Assembly: GCF_017368815.1 (NCBI RefSeq)
Contig: NZ_JAFNME010000013.1
Coordinates: forward strand, 24,092-79,250
DNA length: 55,159 nucleotides
Reading direction: 5' to 3'
Source: Comamonas denitrificans
GTDB taxonomy: Bacteria; Pseudomonadota; Gammaproteobacteria; Burkholderiales; Burkholderiaceae_C
How positions within the stretch are numbered: position 1 is the first letter of the stretch; each line of letters starts with the position of its first letter. The notes beneath the pieces were generated by a model that saw nothing but the letters and a program-made list of their open reading frames with translations, was not told the origin of the DNA and did not search any database. The translations under genes and the position numbers were made by a program. Below are positions 34,486-44,641 of this stretch, piece after piece.

Positions 34486-36429
34486 CTAGACCCCTTCAAG
34501 CACCGCTGCGCTGTCCACCAGTCGGCGGACGCTCTGCCGCACGTCCTCGGGGATGGGCCGCGGGGCAACGGCCTCGGGCACATCCGCATGGTGCTGGTAG
34601 TCGCCCATGAGAACCCGGATGATTGCGGGCACGTTCGTTGGCGTGACCGCATCAATGGCCGCACGATCACCCAGGTCGGGGTGAGGCTGGGTCAGCATGC
34701 GGTACAGGTCCCACGAATCGGCGTGCGGGCATTGGTTCATGAGCACTTGGGCCAGCTTGTGCTTGAGCGGCACCAGTTGCCAGTCGGGAACCCGCTGCCC
34801 CCGGTTGCCCAGGCTGATCGACAGCAGCTTGCCCGCCTTCAGCTCGCGGTTGATCTGGTCCTTGGACTTCCCGGCCAGCTTGCCGAACAGCGGGACCGGC
34901 AGATTGTTCGGCGACTCGTAGATGGCCAGCATTTCCTCGCGCTCGCGCTGGATCGCGGAGACTTCCGGCTCCGGGGCATGCACCGGAGGCGGCGGCACCT
35001 GCGACAGCCGCTGGAACATGATTCCGCCGCTGTTGGGGGTCACGACGATAGGCGTGGCCACCACGGGCGGCACGCCGGGGACAACAGGCTCAGCAGTCGT
35101 GGAGACCGCGCCCACCACTTCCTCCACTTCCGCCATTGCCGGCACCCCGTCGATACGGATGGTCAGATGCGCGCTCGCGGCTTCGACTTCACCCTGTTCG
35201 AGCAGGTCAAGACGGTCTGCCCAGTCCTGCATCATGCGACGCCGAGGCTCCACGTACTTGGCGTGGTTGTAGGCCGAACTCACCTTGTTGGGGTCGGAGT
35301 GCGAAAGCTGAGCGTCCACCCAAATCTTCGGGTATCCGATCTCGTTGAGCGCGGTCGAGATGGTGCCGCGGATGCCGTGGCCGGTCAGGCGCCCCTCGTA
35401 GCCCATGAGCTGCACGGCCTTGTTGAGGGTGTTCTCGCTGATGCGCTTCTTGAGTTCGCTGCGATGCGACAGCAGGTACTTCTGCGCTGGACGCATCACG
35501 CCCAGGAGATAGCGCACGATCTCGATGGCCTGCAGGGACAGGGGCACGATGTAGGGCGGCACGTCCTGCGGCCGCTTGCCGGCCTTGCGCATTTCGTCCT
35601 GGAGTTGCTTGACGACCTGCGGCGGGATGATCCACAAGCCGCGGTCGAGGTCGAATTGCTCAGGCTCGGCCAGGCGCAACTCGCCCGTGCGCACCCCCGT
35701 CAGGAACAGCAGCCGGACGCCAAGCTGGGTCTGCCAGCCCCGGGGGTTGTAGCGCCGGAGCTTCTGAAGGAACTCGGGCAGCTCGGGCAGGTGCAGATAG
35801 GGGTTGTGGGCCACCGGGGGCTTGGGCTCGGCCACCACGTCCAGGTCCGCGGCCGGATTGACTTCCAGCCCTTCGGCGATGACCAGGGCATAGCGGAACA
35901 TCTGGTTGAACCAGGTGCGGACCTTCTCGGCGGTGGTGAACGCCTTGCGTTTCTCGATCGCCGCCACGACGCCCACGAGCTGGGGCCGTCGAATGTCGTA
36001 GATCGACATCTTCCCCAGGGTAGGCAGCACGTCCTTGTTGAAGATGCGCAGGATCTGCGAAAGCGTGCTCTGACGGCCTTCCTTGAGTTCCTTGCGGCGA
36101 TGCTCGACCCAAGCATCGAAGACGTTCTTGAAGGTGTATTCGCCCGCCAGCTTGGCCGCGTGCCGGCGCTGGTCGCGTTCGATTTGGGGATCAATGCCCT
36201 TGGCGAGCAGAACCTGAGCCTTGTCCCGCTCGGCGCGGGCCTCGCGCAGACTGAGGGCGGGATAGCCACCCAGGGACATGCGCTTTTGCTTGCCCAGCCA
36301 GTAGTATCGGAAGATCCACGACTTGCCGCCTGCGGCAGAGACCATCAGGCCCAGGCAGTCGTTATCGGAGAGGGTGTAGCGCTTGCCGGTGGTTCTTGCC
36401 TGCCGGACTGTCAGATCAGAGAGTGCCAT
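34486..36429 (-). CDS. Tyrosine integrase, ICEclc/IntB13 type
   Basis: The 647-residue recombinase begins with an arm-DNA-binding domain (DUF4102-like, about 1-85: LTVRQARTTGKRYTLSDNDC). A core-binding domain (about 100-190) and a catalytic domain follow. All catalytic residues are present: R247 (GVRTGE), H351 and R354 (HGIRGT), H377 (LSHSDP) and the nucleophile Y387 (SSAYNHA). About 240 residues follow the catalytic domain, an extension shared by IntB13-like integrases. It sits 227 bases from the 3' end of tRNA-Gly, the target of that family. AGGAG precedes the ATG at 36429 and is part of a palindrome. Confidence 0.93.
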   Translation of the reverse strand: MALSDLTVRQARTTGKRYTLSDNDCLGLMVSAAGGKSWIFRYYWLGKQKRMSLGGYPALSLREARAERDKAQVLLAKGIDPQIERDQRRHAAKLAGEYTFKNVFDAWVEHRRKELKEGRQSTLSQILRIFNKDVLPTLGKMSIYDIRRPQLVGVVAAIEKRKAFTTAEKVRTWFNQMFRYALVIAEGLEVNPAADLDVVAEPKPPVAHNPYLHLPELPEFLQKLRRYNPRGWQTQLGVRLLFLTGVRTGELRLAEPEQFDLDRGLWIIPPQVVKQLQDEMRKAGKRPQDVPPYIVPLSLQAIEIVRYLLGVMRPAQKYLLSHRSELKKRISENTLNKAVQLMGYEGRLTGHGIRGTISTALNEIGYPKIWVDAQLSHSDPNKVSSAYNHAKYVEPRRRMMQDWADRLDLLEQGEVEAASAHLTIRIDGVPAMAEVEEVVGAVSTTAEPVVPGVPPVVATPIVVTPNSGGIMFQRLSQVPPPPVHAPEPEVSAIQREREEMLAIYESPNNLPVPLFGKLAGKSKDQINRELKAGKLLSISLGNRGQRVPDWQLVPLKHKLAQVLMNQCPHADSWDLYRMLTQPHPDLGDRAAIDAVTPTNVPAIIRVLMGDYQHHADVPEAVAPRPIPEDVRQSVRRLVDSAAVLEGV

Positions 36430-36438
36430 TTCGAGGCT

Positions 36439-36456
36439 CCTAAGTTATGACTTAGG
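36439..36456 (-). promoter_or_regulatory. Inverted repeat overlapping the integrase ribosome binding site
   Basis: CCTAAGT-N4-ACTTAGG is a perfect 7+7 inverted repeat directly before the integrase start. In the mRNA the AGG of the AGGAG ribosome binding site is in the stem. It may be a DNA operator or an RNA switch that limits integrase synthesis. Confidence 0.6.
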
Positions 36457-36587
36457 CCTAATGCTCGTCATGGTTCCCGCTCAGCCCCAGCAACTATCCG
36501 GTAGCCGTCCCAACCGTATTCTTGTGCCTCAATTGGTCACTCAAAAACGGTAGCTGTGGGTGGATTTCCGTGGCGCTCGCTGGAATG

Positions 36588-36608
36588 AAAAAAGGGGCCA
36601 AAGCCCCT
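36588..36608 (-). terminator. Terminator downstream of tRNA-Gly
   Basis: AGGGGC-CAAA-GCCCCT, followed on the minus strand by six U residues, is a compact terminator 48 bases beyond the tRNA 3' end. On the plus strand CTTTTC follows, so weak two-way action is possible. If the crossover is within the tRNA end, this terminator belongs to the element. Confidence 0.8.
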
Positions 36609-36621
36609 CTTTTCAACGACT

Positions 36622-36645
36622 TACAGACGTCAGTAGAAGTCTGTA
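36622..36645. repeat. Inverted repeat next to the attachment site
   Basis: TACAGAC and GTCTGTA are separated by 10 bases, 11 bases from the tRNA end. It could be an arm-type or accessory site for the integrase; this is inference. Confidence 0.4.
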
Positions 36646-36655
36646 GATCACTATC

Positions 36656-36673
36656 TGGAGCGGGAAAACGGTC
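36656..36673 (-). other. Predicted attachment core at the tRNA-Gly 3' end
   Basis: IntB13-family elements recombine at about 18 bp of the tRNA-Gly 3' end and rebuild the tRNA on integration. The matching segment here is GACCGTTTTCCCGCTCCA. The exact crossover limits cannot be fixed without the other junction, which is outside the window. Confidence 0.6.
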
Positions 36674-36731
36674 TCGAACCGTCGACCTCAACCTTGGCAA
36701 GGTTGCGCTCTACCAACTGAGCTATTCCCGC
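36656..36731 (-). tRNA. tRNA-Gly (anticodon GCC)
   Basis: The 76-base gene folds into a full cloverleaf. The acceptor stem GCGGGAA pairs with TTCCCGC, the D-arm contains AGCTCAGTTGGTAGAGC, the anticodon loop is TTGCCAA with anticodon GCC, the T-arm contains GGTTCGAGACC, and the CCA is encoded. It is the last gene before the element boundary and is intact, as expected when an integrated element restores the 3' end. Confidence 0.97.
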
Positions 36732-36750
36732 TTATTTACTGAAGTTTGTG

Positions 36751-36756
36751 ATTGTA
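36751..36756 (-). promoter_or_regulatory. Candidate -10 element of the tRNA-Gly gene
   Basis: TACAAT on the minus strand lies 20 bases before the tRNA 5' end, which would put transcription start about 12 bases before it. The -35 region (TAGCCA at 17-bp spacing) is poor. Confidence 0.4.
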
Positions 36757-36837
36757 CATCTGAAAACTCAGCATGGCTAAATTGTAGCGTGAAAATTTTA
36801 TGACTTCACCTTCACGCTGCCATTTTTTGCAAATTTT

Positions 36838-39276
36838 TTAGTGTTTGACTGCCCGAGGCTTTTTAGCCGCTACTTTTTCAGTAGCTGCAACCGCTTCAGA
36901 TACAGGTACTTTAGGCAATTCATCAACAGTAATCGGCGCTGGCAAATGCTCTAGTGCAATCTTTAATACCTCATCGATCCAACGCACCGGGGTAATTTCC
37001 AAACCTTGTTTCACATTGTCTGGAATGTCTTGCAAGTCCTTGACGTTCTCTTGCGGAATGAGCACGGTTTTAATCCCGCCCCGCAAAGCAGCCAAGAGCT
37101 TTTCTTTTAAGCCACCAATGGCGGTAACCTCACCACGCAAGGTGATCTCTCCGGTCATGGCCACATCAGCACGCACAGGGATGCCGGTCAGCGCTGAGAC
37201 AAACGCCGTCGCCATGGCCGCGCCCGCACTGGGCCCGTCTTTGGGGGTAGCGCCATCGGGCACGTGAATGTGAATGTCTTTCTTTTCAAAGACGCTGTCG
37301 GCAATGCCCAGCGAATGGGCGCGGCTGCGCACCACGGTGCGGGCCGCTTCCACCGATTCCTTCATCACATCGCCCAGTGAACCGGTGCGCAAAATGGTGC
37401 CCTTGCCCGGCATGGTGGCCGCTTCGATGGTGAGCAAATCACCCCCGACTTCGGTCCAGGCCAAGCCCACCACTTGGCCCACGTGGTTTTCTTTTTCCGC
37501 GTGGCCAAAGGTAAATTTCTGCACGCCCAGGTAGTCGTTCAGATTGGCCGCTGTGACTGTCACCTTGGGTTTGAGCTTGTTCAGCTGCAAACCTTTGACC
37601 ACTTTGCGGCAGATTTTGGACAGTTCGCGCTCCAGCGCACGCACCCCAGCCTCGCGGGTGTAGTAGCGCACGATGTCACGGATGGCATCGTCTTGCACAG
37701 CCAGCTCAGCCTCTTTCACCCCATTGTTTTCCATTTGCTTGGGCAGCAAATAGCGTTTGGCGATGTTGATTTTTTCGTCTTCGGTGTAGCCCGCAAGGCG
37801 AATGACCTCCATGCGATCGAGCAGCGCCGAAGGAATATTGAGTGAGTTCGACGTAGCGACAAACATCACATCGCTCAAATCAAAATCGACCTCCACGTAG
37901 TGGTCCGAGAAGGTGTGGTTTTGCTCTGGATCGAGCACTTCCAGCAAAGCGCTGGACGGGTCGCCCCGAAAATCCATGCCCAGCTTGTCAATTTCATCGA
38001 GCAAAAACAAAGGATTGCGCGTGCCAACTTTCTCCAGGCTTTGCAGCACTTTGCCCGGCATGGCGCCGATGTAGGTACGGCGGTGGCCGCGAATTTCGGC
38101 CTCATCACGCACACCGCCCAAGGCCATGCGCACGTATTTGCGCCCCGTGGCTTTGGCAATGGACTGCCCCAGCGAGGTTTTACCCACCCCCGGTGGCCCG
38201 ACCAGGCACAAGATGGGGGCTTTCACCTTGTCCACGCGCTGCTGCACGGCAAGGTATTCCAAGATGCGGTCTTTCACCCGCTCCAGGCCAAAGTGGTCGG
38301 CGTTGAGCACCTCTTCTGCCACGGCCAAGTCTTTTTTCACCTTGGTTTTTTTGCTCCAAGGCAGGCCAATCAACACGTCAATGTAGTTGCGCACCACTGC
38401 CGCTTCGGCGGACATGGGGGACATGAGCTTGAGTTTTTTCAGCTCACTTTCGGCTTTCTTGCGCGCTTCGGCGGACATTTTGGCCGCAACGATTTTTTTC
38501 TCAAGCTCTTCCAGGTCGGCCCCGTCTTCGCCCTCCCCCAGCTCTTTTTGAATGGCCTTGACCTGCTCATTCAAATAAAAATCACGCTGATTTTTCTCAA
38601 TTTGGCGCTTGACCCGGCCCCGGATTTTTTTATCCACGTTGAGGATTTCCACCTCGCGCTCAATTTGGTGCAGCAGATTTTCCAAGCGCTCGCGCACATC
38701 GGCCAGCCCCAAAACGGCCTGCTTGTGCTCCAGCTTGAACGGCAGGTGGGCGGTAATCGTGTCGGCCAACCGCCCGGCATCGTCGATGCTGGCAATGGAA
38801 GTCAAAATTTCTGAAGGAATCTTTTTGTTCAGCTTCACATACTGGTCAAACAGTTGCGTCACCGCGCGGCGCAGGGCTTCGACTTCGCTGGCCATCTTTT
38901 TATCTGCCAGCACTTCAATCACTTGGCAGTGGGCCTGAAAGCACTCTTCTTGCTCCACCACCTCGGTCAGCACGGCCCGCTGCTGGCCTTCAACCAGCAC
39001 TTTGACGGTGCCATCGGGCAGTTTGAGCATTTGCAAAATCGTGGCCAGACAGCCAATGTCGAACAGGTCGGCAATTTCCGGCTCATCTTTGGCAGCCGTT
39101 TTTTGTGCCACCAACAAGATGCGGCGATCGGCCTCCATGGCCAACTCCAGGGCCTTGATGCTTTTGGCCCGCCCGACAAACAGCGGGATCACCATGTGGG
39201 GGAAGACCACCACATCGCGCAAGGGCAGTAAAGGGATGTTCAGGCTGCCCGCAGAGCCCGTATCGGTTTGAGACAT
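36838..39276 (-). CDS. lon: ATP-dependent protease Lon
   Basis: The 812-residue protease has an N-terminal substrate domain ([17 protein letters not shown]), an AAA+ module with Walker A GPPGVGKT, and a C-terminal protease domain with the Ser-Lys dyad S683 (DGPSAGAA) and K726 (GGLKEK). It degrades misfolded and regulatory proteins in the cytoplasm. GGAGG lies 6 bases before the ATG at 39276; the upstream ATG at 39306 is not used. The gene order tig-clpP-clpX-lon is standard for the group. A hairpin (AGCGTGAA/TTCACGCT, 36786-36818) follows the stop but has no U-run. Confidence 0.97.
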   Translation of the reverse strand: MSQTDTGSAGSLNIPLLPLRDVVVFPHMVIPLFVGRAKSIKALELAMEADRRILLVAQKTAAKDEPEIADLFDIGCLATILQMLKLPDGTVKVLVEGQQRAVLTEVVEQEECFQAHCQVIEVLADKKMASEVEALRRAVTQLFDQYVKLNKKIPSEILTSIASIDDAGRLADTITAHLPFKLEHKQAVLGLADVRERLENLLHQIEREVEILNVDKKIRGRVKRQIEKNQRDFYLNEQVKAIQKELGEGEDGADLEELEKKIVAAKMSAEARKKAESELKKLKLMSPMSAEAAVVRNYIDVLIGLPWSKKTKVKKDLAVAEEVLNADHFGLERVKDRILEYLAVQQRVDKVKAPILCLVGPPGVGKTSLGQSIAKATGRKYVRMALGGVRDEAEIRGHRRTYIGAMPGKVLQSLEKVGTRNPLFLLDEIDKLGMDFRGDPSSALLEVLDPEQNHTFSDHYVEVDFDLSDVMFVATSNSLNIPSALLDRMEVIRLAGYTEDEKINIAKRYLLPKQMENNGVKEAELAVQDDAIRDIVRYYTREAGVRALERELSKICRKVVKGLQLNKLKPKVTVTAANLNDYLGVQKFTFGHAEKENHVGQVVGLAWTEVGGDLLTIEAATMPGKGTILRTGSLGDVMKESVEAARTVVRSRAHSLGIADSVFEKKDIHIHVPDGATPKDGPSAGAAMATAFVSALTGIPVRADVAMTGEITLRGEVTAIGGLKEKLLAALRGGIKTVLIPQENVKDLQDIPDNVKQGLEITPVRWIDEVLKIALEHLPAPITVDELPKVPVSEAVAATEKVAAKKPRAVKH

Positions 39277-39427
39277 GAAAATCCTCCATCCAACCGCCGC
39301 AAGCATGGGCTGCAGCAGTGACTAATTGAGAGAGGCCGCCAGACTAACCCAGCAGCCCATGAGCGGTGGCCCCCTCGTGGCCTGACCTGCTCCAGGCTTG
39401 GTAAACCAAAGCCTATTTGAAAGCCTA

Positions 39428-40693
39428 TTAAGCCTGCTTGGCCACCTCGTGGTAGACCAACAGCGGTGCTTTGCCCTCGGTAATGGTGGCTTCTTCCACC
39501 ACCACCTTGGCCACGTTGTCCATGGTGGGCAAATCAAACATGACGCTGAGCAAGGACTGCTCCAGAATCGAGCGCAGCCCCCGTGCTCCTGTTTTGCGAG
39601 CTAGAGCCTTTTTAGCGATGGCCATAAGGGCGGCAGGACGCACCTCTAATTCAACGCCCTCCATCGCTAACAGCTTGCTGTATTGCTTGATCAAGGCATT
39701 TTTCGGCTCGGTCAAAATTTTCACCAAGGCCGACTCTTCCAGTTCCGCCAAGGCCGTGACCACGGGCAAACGCCCGACCAGCTCAGGAATCAAGCCAAAT
39801 TTGATCAGGTCTTCCGGCTCAATTTCTTGGAAAGCCTCGGAGAGCGAGCGGTTTTGCTTGCTGCGCACGGCCGCGCCAAAGCCAATCCCCGAGGCCTCGG
39901 TACGCCCTTCGATGACTTTTTCCAAGCCCTGGAAAGCGCCGCCACAAATAAACAAAATATTCGTGGTGTCCACCTGCAAAAAATCTTGGTTGGGGTGCTT
40001 GCGCCCACCTTGGGGCGGAATGCTGGCCATCGTGCCCTCAATCAGCTTGAGCAAGGCCTGCTGCACACCCTCGCCAGAGACATCGCGCGTGATGCTGGGG
40101 TTGTCCGATTTGCGCGAGATTTTGTCGATCTCGTCGATGTAAATAATCCCGCGCTGGGCCCGCTCAATGTTGTATTCACAACTTTGCAGCAGCTTGCTGA
40201 TGATGTTCTCGACATCCTCGCCCACGTAACCGGCTTCGGTCAGGGTGGTGGCATCGGCCATCACAAAGGGCACATCGAGCTGGCGTGCCAAGGTTTGCGC
40301 CAGCAGCGTCTTGCCCGAGCCGGTCGGGCCAATCAGCAAGATATTGCTTTTGGCCAGCTCGACCTCGTCTTTGTCCGCCGCTTGTTGGTGATTGAGGCGT
40401 TTGTAGTGGTTGTACACCGCCACCGCCAAAGTGCGCTTGGCTTGCTCCTGGCCAATCACGTAGTTGTCCAGGTTGTCTTTAATCTGTGCCGGTGTTGGCA
40501 GCCCGGCCTTCTCGCCATCATGCCCGCCCAGCAAGGGGGCTTGCTCATGGATGATGTCGTTGCACTGCGCAATGCATTCATCACAAATGAAAACCGATGG
40601 GCCAGAGACCAACTTTTTCACCTCATGCTGGCTCTTGCCGCAAAAGGAGCAATACAAATTTTTCTCATTAGAGGAGCCTTTTTTCTCGGCCAT
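39428..40693 (-). CDS. clpX: ClpX, ATPase subunit of ClpXP protease
   Basis: The 421-residue AAA+ unfoldase has the N-terminal zinc-binding domain with C15, C18, C37 and C40. It also has Walker A GPTGSGKT, the GYVGEDV pore loop and the IGF-loop region that docks on ClpP (SGIGFGA). It recognises and unfolds substrates for ClpP, which is encoded 99 bases upstream. The start [11 protein letters not shown] matches the usual N-terminus. Confidence 0.97.
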   Translation of the reverse strand: MAEKKGSSNEKNLYCSFCGKSQHEVKKLVSGPSVFICDECIAQCNDIIHEQAPLLGGHDGEKAGLPTPAQIKDNLDNYVIGQEQAKRTLAVAVYNHYKRLNHQQAADKDEVELAKSNILLIGPTGSGKTLLAQTLARQLDVPFVMADATTLTEAGYVGEDVENIISKLLQSCEYNIERAQRGIIYIDEIDKISRKSDNPSITRDVSGEGVQQALLKLIEGTMASIPPQGGRKHPNQDFLQVDTTNILFICGGAFQGLEKVIEGRTEASGIGFGAAVRSKQNRSLSEAFQEIEPEDLIKFGLIPELVGRLPVVTALAELEESALVKILTEPKNALIKQYSKLLAMEGVELEVRPAALMAIAKKALARKTGARGLRSILEQSLLSVMFDLPTMDNVAKVVVEEATITEGKAPLLVYHEVAKQA

Positions 40694-40792
40694 AGGTCTT
40701 CGATGCCTTAAAACTCAAAAGGGAAGAATGATAGCAATAGAAAAAGCGGCGCTTCCCCTTAGGGACAACGCCGCAGTTGTGCCTATCAGTAT

Positions 40793-41401
40793 TTACGGAC
40801 GCTTGTCAAGCACCTGATCCACCAGGCCGTACTCCTTGGCCTCCAGGGCCGAGAGGAAGTAATCGCGCTCGGTATCGTGCTGGATTTTTTCCAGCGACTG
40901 GCCGGTGCGCTCGGCCAAGATCGTATTCAAACGCTCGCGGGTTTTCAAAATTTCGCGGGCGTGGATTTCAATCTCGGTCGCCTGGCCTTGGGTACCGCCC
41001 AGAGGCTGGTGAATCATCACCTGCGAATTGGGCAGGGCAAAGCGCTTGCCTTTGGCACCCGCCGCCAGCAAAAAGGCCCCCATGCTGGCAGCCATGCCGC
41101 AGCACAGCGTGGAGACATCGGGCTTGATGAAATTCATGGTGTCAAAAATGGCCATCCCGGCGCTCACCGAGCCGCCGGGGCTATTGATGTAGAAGGAAAT
41201 ATCTTTTTCAGGATTTTCGCTTTCCAGGAACAGCAGCTGGGCCACCACCAAGTTGGCAGTTTGGTCATTGACCGGGCCCACCAGAAAAATGACCCGCTCT
41301 TTGAGCAAACGCGAATAAATATCGTAGGAGCGCTCACCACGGCCCGACTGTTCGATCACCATGGGAATCATGCCCAAACCCTGCGTATCCAATGCGTTCA
41401 T
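40793..41401 (-). CDS. clpP: ClpP, proteolytic subunit of Clp protease
   Basis: The 202-residue serine peptidase has the triad S106 (GMAASMG), H131 (MIHQPLGG) and D180 (HDTERDYF). A short propeptide is expected. GGAG lies 5 bases before the ATG at 41401; the 18 extra codons upstream are not used. It assembles as a double heptamer and works with ClpX. It is 105 bases downstream of tig. Confidence 0.97.
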   Translation of the reverse strand: MNALDTQGLGMIPMVIEQSGRGERSYDIYSRLLKERVIFLVGPVNDQTANLVVAQLLFLESENPEKDISFYINSPGGSVSAGMAIFDTMNFIKPDVSTLCCGMAASMGAFLLAAGAKGKRFALPNSQVMIHQPLGGTQGQATEIEIHAREILKTRERLNTILAERTGQSLEKIQHDTERDYFLSALEAKEYGLVDQVLDKRP

Positions 41402-41506
41402 AGCTACTCCAAATTTTTTGCTAATAAATGAAATGGGGGCTGTGCCGCAAAGCACAAGCCCCCAAATTTAGACGGAAACCGCTTGGTACAAAGCCAAGAC
41501 CACGCT

Positions 41507-42820
41507 TTAGGCTTGGCCCATCAGTTCCTCAAAAGAGACTTGCTTGTCGGCCACTTTGGCTTTACCCAGCACAAACTCGGTCACGTTGTTTTCGATGACG
41601 ATGGCCTCGACATCGGCCAAACGCTGGCGGTTGCCAAAATACCAACGCACCACTTCTTCGGGCTTTTCGTACGAGGCGGCCAGTTCATCCACGTGGGTTT
41701 TGAGCTGCTCGGGGGTGGCTTCCAGATTGTTGGCTTTCACCAGCTCAGCGACCACCAAGCCCAAACGCACCCGGCGCTCGGCCTGGGGCAAGAAAATGTC
41801 GTGGGGGATTTCTGCAGTTTCTGCATCCTTGATGCCGCGCTGTTTCAGGTCGGCACGCGCACCTTCGAGCAGGCGCTGCACTTCGGACTGCACCACGGCG
41901 TTGGGCAGGTCCAGCTCCGCCACCGACACCAGGGCATCCATCACGGCTTGTTTGTTGCGTGCTTGCAGGCGGAATTTCACTTCGCGCTCCAGATTTTTGC
42001 AGATATCGGCACGCAAAGCTTCGACGGTACCGGCCTCAATGCCCAAGGACTTGACCAAGGCTTCGTCCACTTCGGGCAGGTTGGCGGCTTCGATTTTTTT
42101 GACCGTCACCAAAAAGTCAGCGGTTTTGCCGGCCACGTCTTTGCCGTGGTAATCCTCAGGGAAGGCCAAGGGGAAGGTCTTGGACTCGCCCACTTTCATG
42201 CCGCGCACGGCATCTTCAAACTCCTTGAGCATCTGGCCTTCGCCCACCAGGAATTGGAAGTCATCGGCTTTGCCACCGGCAAAGGGTTCGCCGTCAATCT
42301 TGCCTTCAAAATCAACCGTGACGCGGTCGCCATCGACAGCGGCTTCGTCTGCGGCGCGTTGGGCAAATGTGCGGCGTTGCTTGCGCAGGATGTCCAGCGT
42401 CTTGTCAATCGCAGCATCGTCCACTTCGGCAGTCAGCTTTTCCACCTCGGCAGCGGCCAAATCGCCCAGCTTGACTTCGGGGAACACTTCAAAAATTGCT
42501 TCAAACTCGGCCTGGCCTTCGGTTGCAGCGCCTTCTTTTTCGGCAATGCGCGGCTGACCGGCCACGCGCAGGCCAGCCTCTTGGACGGCCTGGGCAAAGG
42601 CTTCGCTGACTTTGTCGTTCAGCACTTCGTATTGCACCGAGTAGCCGTAGCGCTGGGCGACCACGTTCATGGGCACTTTGCCAGGACGGAAACCGTCCAT
42701 CTTCACAGTGCGGGCCACTTTTTTCAGACGGGCATCGACTTCAGCTTGGATGCTCTGCAACGGCACGCTCAGCGTGATTTTGCGTTCCAGCTTTTCCAGG
42801 GTTTCAACAGTTACGGCCAT
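41507..42820 (-). CDS. tig: Trigger factor (ribosome-bound chaperone and prolyl isomerase)
   Basis: The 437-residue protein has the N-terminal ribosome-binding domain with the signature GFRPGKVPM, a central FKBP-type isomerase domain ([20 protein letters not shown]) and a C-terminal helical domain. It shields nascent chains at the ribosome exit. AGGA precedes the ATG at 42820; eleven codons upstream in frame are excluded. First gene of the tig-clpP-clpX-lon row. Confidence 0.96.
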   Translation of the reverse strand: MAVTVETLEKLERKITLSVPLQSIQAEVDARLKKVARTVKMDGFRPGKVPMNVVAQRYGYSVQYEVLNDKVSEAFAQAVQEAGLRVAGQPRIAEKEGAATEGQAEFEAIFEVFPEVKLGDLAAAEVEKLTAEVDDAAIDKTLDILRKQRRTFAQRAADEAAVDGDRVTVDFEGKIDGEPFAGGKADDFQFLVGEGQMLKEFEDAVRGMKVGESKTFPLAFPEDYHGKDVAGKTADFLVTVKKIEAANLPEVDEALVKSLGIEAGTVEALRADICKNLEREVKFRLQARNKQAVMDALVSVAELDLPNAVVQSEVQRLLEGARADLKQRGIKDAETAEIPHDIFLPQAERRVRLGLVVAELVKANNLEATPEQLKTHVDELAASYEKPEEVVRWYFGNRQRLADVEAIVIENNVTEFVLGKAKVADKQVSFEELMGQA

Positions 42821-42852
42821 GGTGGTTCCTAAATCTGGGAGGAATAAAACCA

Positions 42853-42883
42853 TGCCGGCTGCAGGCTGTGGCCTGCACCGGCA
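42853..42883 (-). other. Strong hairpin in the tig leader
   Basis: TGCCGGCTGCAGGC, a TGTG loop and GCCTGCACCGGCA form a stem of about 13 bp with one bulge, ending 33 bases before the tig start. It may stabilise the mRNA or act as an attenuator; only TTTTATT follows it. Confidence 0.5.
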
Positions 42884-43008
42884 TCAACAAAGTCTTTATA
42901 TGGTGCGCGGGAGCGCGCAGCGAATGTCGCGAAACATCAACACGTTGCAAGACAATCGCGCAAAATTCGCGGGCCGCAAAACGGCCACACCACTCAATTG
43001 AACTGCAA

Positions 43009-43014
43009 ATTATA
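43009..43014 (-). promoter_or_regulatory. Candidate -10 of the tig promoter
   Basis: TATAAT on the minus strand is a perfect -10, giving a leader of about 180 bases. No good -35 is found at normal spacing. Confidence 0.4.
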
Positions 43015-43123
43015 TCCTTTTGAGTCCTGCAAAAAGCAGCGCCGCCAAGAATGACCACCATCGCGCACGGCCATGGCGTGCGCGGGGCGGGGGCGGGTGC
43101 GGGTGCGGCCAACGCGCCTGCGC

Positions 43124-43291
43124 TAAGAACGTGTTCACGATCTGCGCGCGAAGGGGTGCGGGATGCGGATCGGGATGGGCTGCAAGGCGCAAACCACAGA
43201 CATAGCGCTAGCTATGGCGAGGATTTGCAACGCCGCAGACCGCCCGAGGCCGCGACTGCACACCCGCGAGGAGATTGTGAACACGTTCTTA
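43124..43291. repeat. 168-bp palindromic element ending in the hisD stop codon
   Basis: The ends are a perfect 15-bp inverted repeat, TAAGAACGTGTTCAC (43124-43138) and GTGAACACGTTCTTA (43277-43291). It extends to about 28 bp with three mismatches. The interior folds as a second long imperfect hairpin around ATAGCGCTAGCTAT (about 43202-43215). It encodes no protein. The TAA of its right end, read on the minus strand, is the stop codon of hisD. It looks like a dispersed MITE- or REP-type element; that other copies exist is inference. Confidence 0.8.
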
Positions 43292-44608
43292 GCCCTTCAA
43301 GCGCATTTCTGCCGCCCACGCGTGCCCTTGCAGACCCTCGCCGTGGGCCAGCACGCTGGCGATGCGGCCCAGGGTTTGGGCCCCTTGCTCGCTCACTTCG
43401 ATGAGGCTGCTGCGTTTTTGGAAGTCGTACACGCCCAGCGGGGAGCTAAAACGCGCCGTGCCGCTGGTGGGAAGGACGTGGTTGGGGCCGGCGCAGTAGT
43501 CGCCCAGGCTCTCGCTGGTGTAGGCCCCCAAAAAGATGGCCCCGGCGTGTTTTAAGAGCGGCTCCCAGCGGTGCGGGTCGCGGCTGCTGACCTCCAGGTG
43601 CTCGGGGGCGATGCGGTTAGAGATGGCGCAGGCCTCTTCCATGCTGCGCGTGTGGATCAAGGCCCCACGGTCGCTGAGCGATTTGGCGATGATGGCCGCG
43701 CGGGGCATTTCGGGCAGCAGGCGGTCGATTGCGCGCTGTACGGCGGCGATGTAGTCGGCATCGGGGCACAGCAGGATGGATTGGGCCAGCTCGTCGTGCT
43801 CGGCCTGGCTGAACAAATCCATGGCCACCCATTCAGCGGGGGTGGTGCCGTCGGCCAGCACCAAAATTTCAGACGGGCCGGCAATCATGTCGATGCCCAC
43901 ATGCCCAAACACGCGCTTTTTGGCGCTGGCCACGTAGGCATTGCCGGGGCCGGTGATTTTGTCCACCTTGGGCACGGTGGCGGTACCGTAGGCCAGCGCG
44001 GCCACGGCCTGGGCTCCGCCAATGGTGAAGCCGCGCGTCACGCCAGCGATGTAGGCAGCGGCCAGCACCAGCGGGTTTTTCTCGCCTTTGGGGGTGGGCA
44101 CAACCATGATGATTTCTGCCACTCCGGCCACCTGGGCGGGGATGGCGTTCATGAGCACGCTGCTGGGGTAGGCGGCTTTGCCGCCGGGCACGTAGATGCC
44201 CACGCGGTCCAGCGGGGTGACTTTTTGGCCCAGCAGGGTGCCGTCCGCATCGCGGTAGCTCCAGCTTTGGCCGGTGGCTTGCTTTTGCGCTTCGTGGTAG
44301 CTGCGCACGCGGGCGGCCGCTTCGGTGAGGGCGGTTTTTTGCCCCTCGGGCAGGCTGTCAAAGGCGGCTTGGAGTTCGGCCTGGGTCAGCTCCAGCGCCG
44401 CCAAATCGGGCGCATTCAGGCCATCAAAGCGGGCGGTGTACTCCAGCACGGCGGCATCGCCGCGCTGCTGCACATCGGCCAGGATGGCGGCCACGCGCTC
44501 TTCAATGGCTGCGTCTTGCTCCATCGACCAGTGCAGACGCTGCGAAAAATCTTGCTCAAAAGTACTTGAAACCGTTGATAGGTGGGCGGGAGTAGCTACT
44601 AAATTCAT
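43289..44608 (-). CDS. hisD: Histidinol dehydrogenase
   Basis: The 439-residue enzyme oxidises histidinol to histidine in two NAD-dependent steps, the last stage of histidine synthesis. It shows the family signature region ([21 protein letters not shown]) and the catalytic Glu-His in [12 protein letters not shown] lies before the ATG at 44608. hisG is 33 bases upstream in the same direction, so the two are co-transcribed. The stop codon lies in the terminal repeat of a palindromic element. The next his gene, expected downstream, is not present before tig. Confidence 0.96.
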   Translation of the reverse strand: MNLVATPAHLSTVSSTFEQDFSQRLHWSMEQDAAIEERVAAILADVQQRGDAAVLEYTARFDGLNAPDLAALELTQAELQAAFDSLPEGQKTALTEAAARVRSYHEAQKQATGQSWSYRDADGTLLGQKVTPLDRVGIYVPGGKAAYPSSVLMNAIPAQVAGVAEIIMVVPTPKGEKNPLVLAAAYIAGVTRGFTIGGAQAVAALAYGTATVPKVDKITGPGNAYVASAKKRVFGHVGIDMIAGPSEILVLADGTTPAEWVAMDLFSQAEHDELAQSILLCPDADYIAAVQRAIDRLLPEMPRAAIIAKSLSDRGALIHTRSMEEACAISNRIAPEHLEVSSRDPHRWEPLLKHAGAIFLGAYTSESLGDYCAGPNHVLPTSGTARFSSPLGVYDFQKRSSLIEVSEQGAQTLGRIASVLAHGEGLQGHAWAAEMRLKG

Positions 44609-44641
44609 GATTCTTCCTGGCGGGATGGAGGCTGCGCGGGC

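Larger units (their letters stand above)
42821..43123. other. Leader and promoter region of tig
   Basis: The region holds the hairpin at 42853-42883 and a TATAAT -10 at 43009-43014; a GC-rich stretch (43076-43115) precedes the palindromic element. No gene was seen. Confidence 0.5.

Noticed and set aside
34588-36450. 620-codon plus-strand open frame opposite the integrase
   Set aside because: Shadow frame; integrase motifs on the minus strand are complete and explain the codon pattern.
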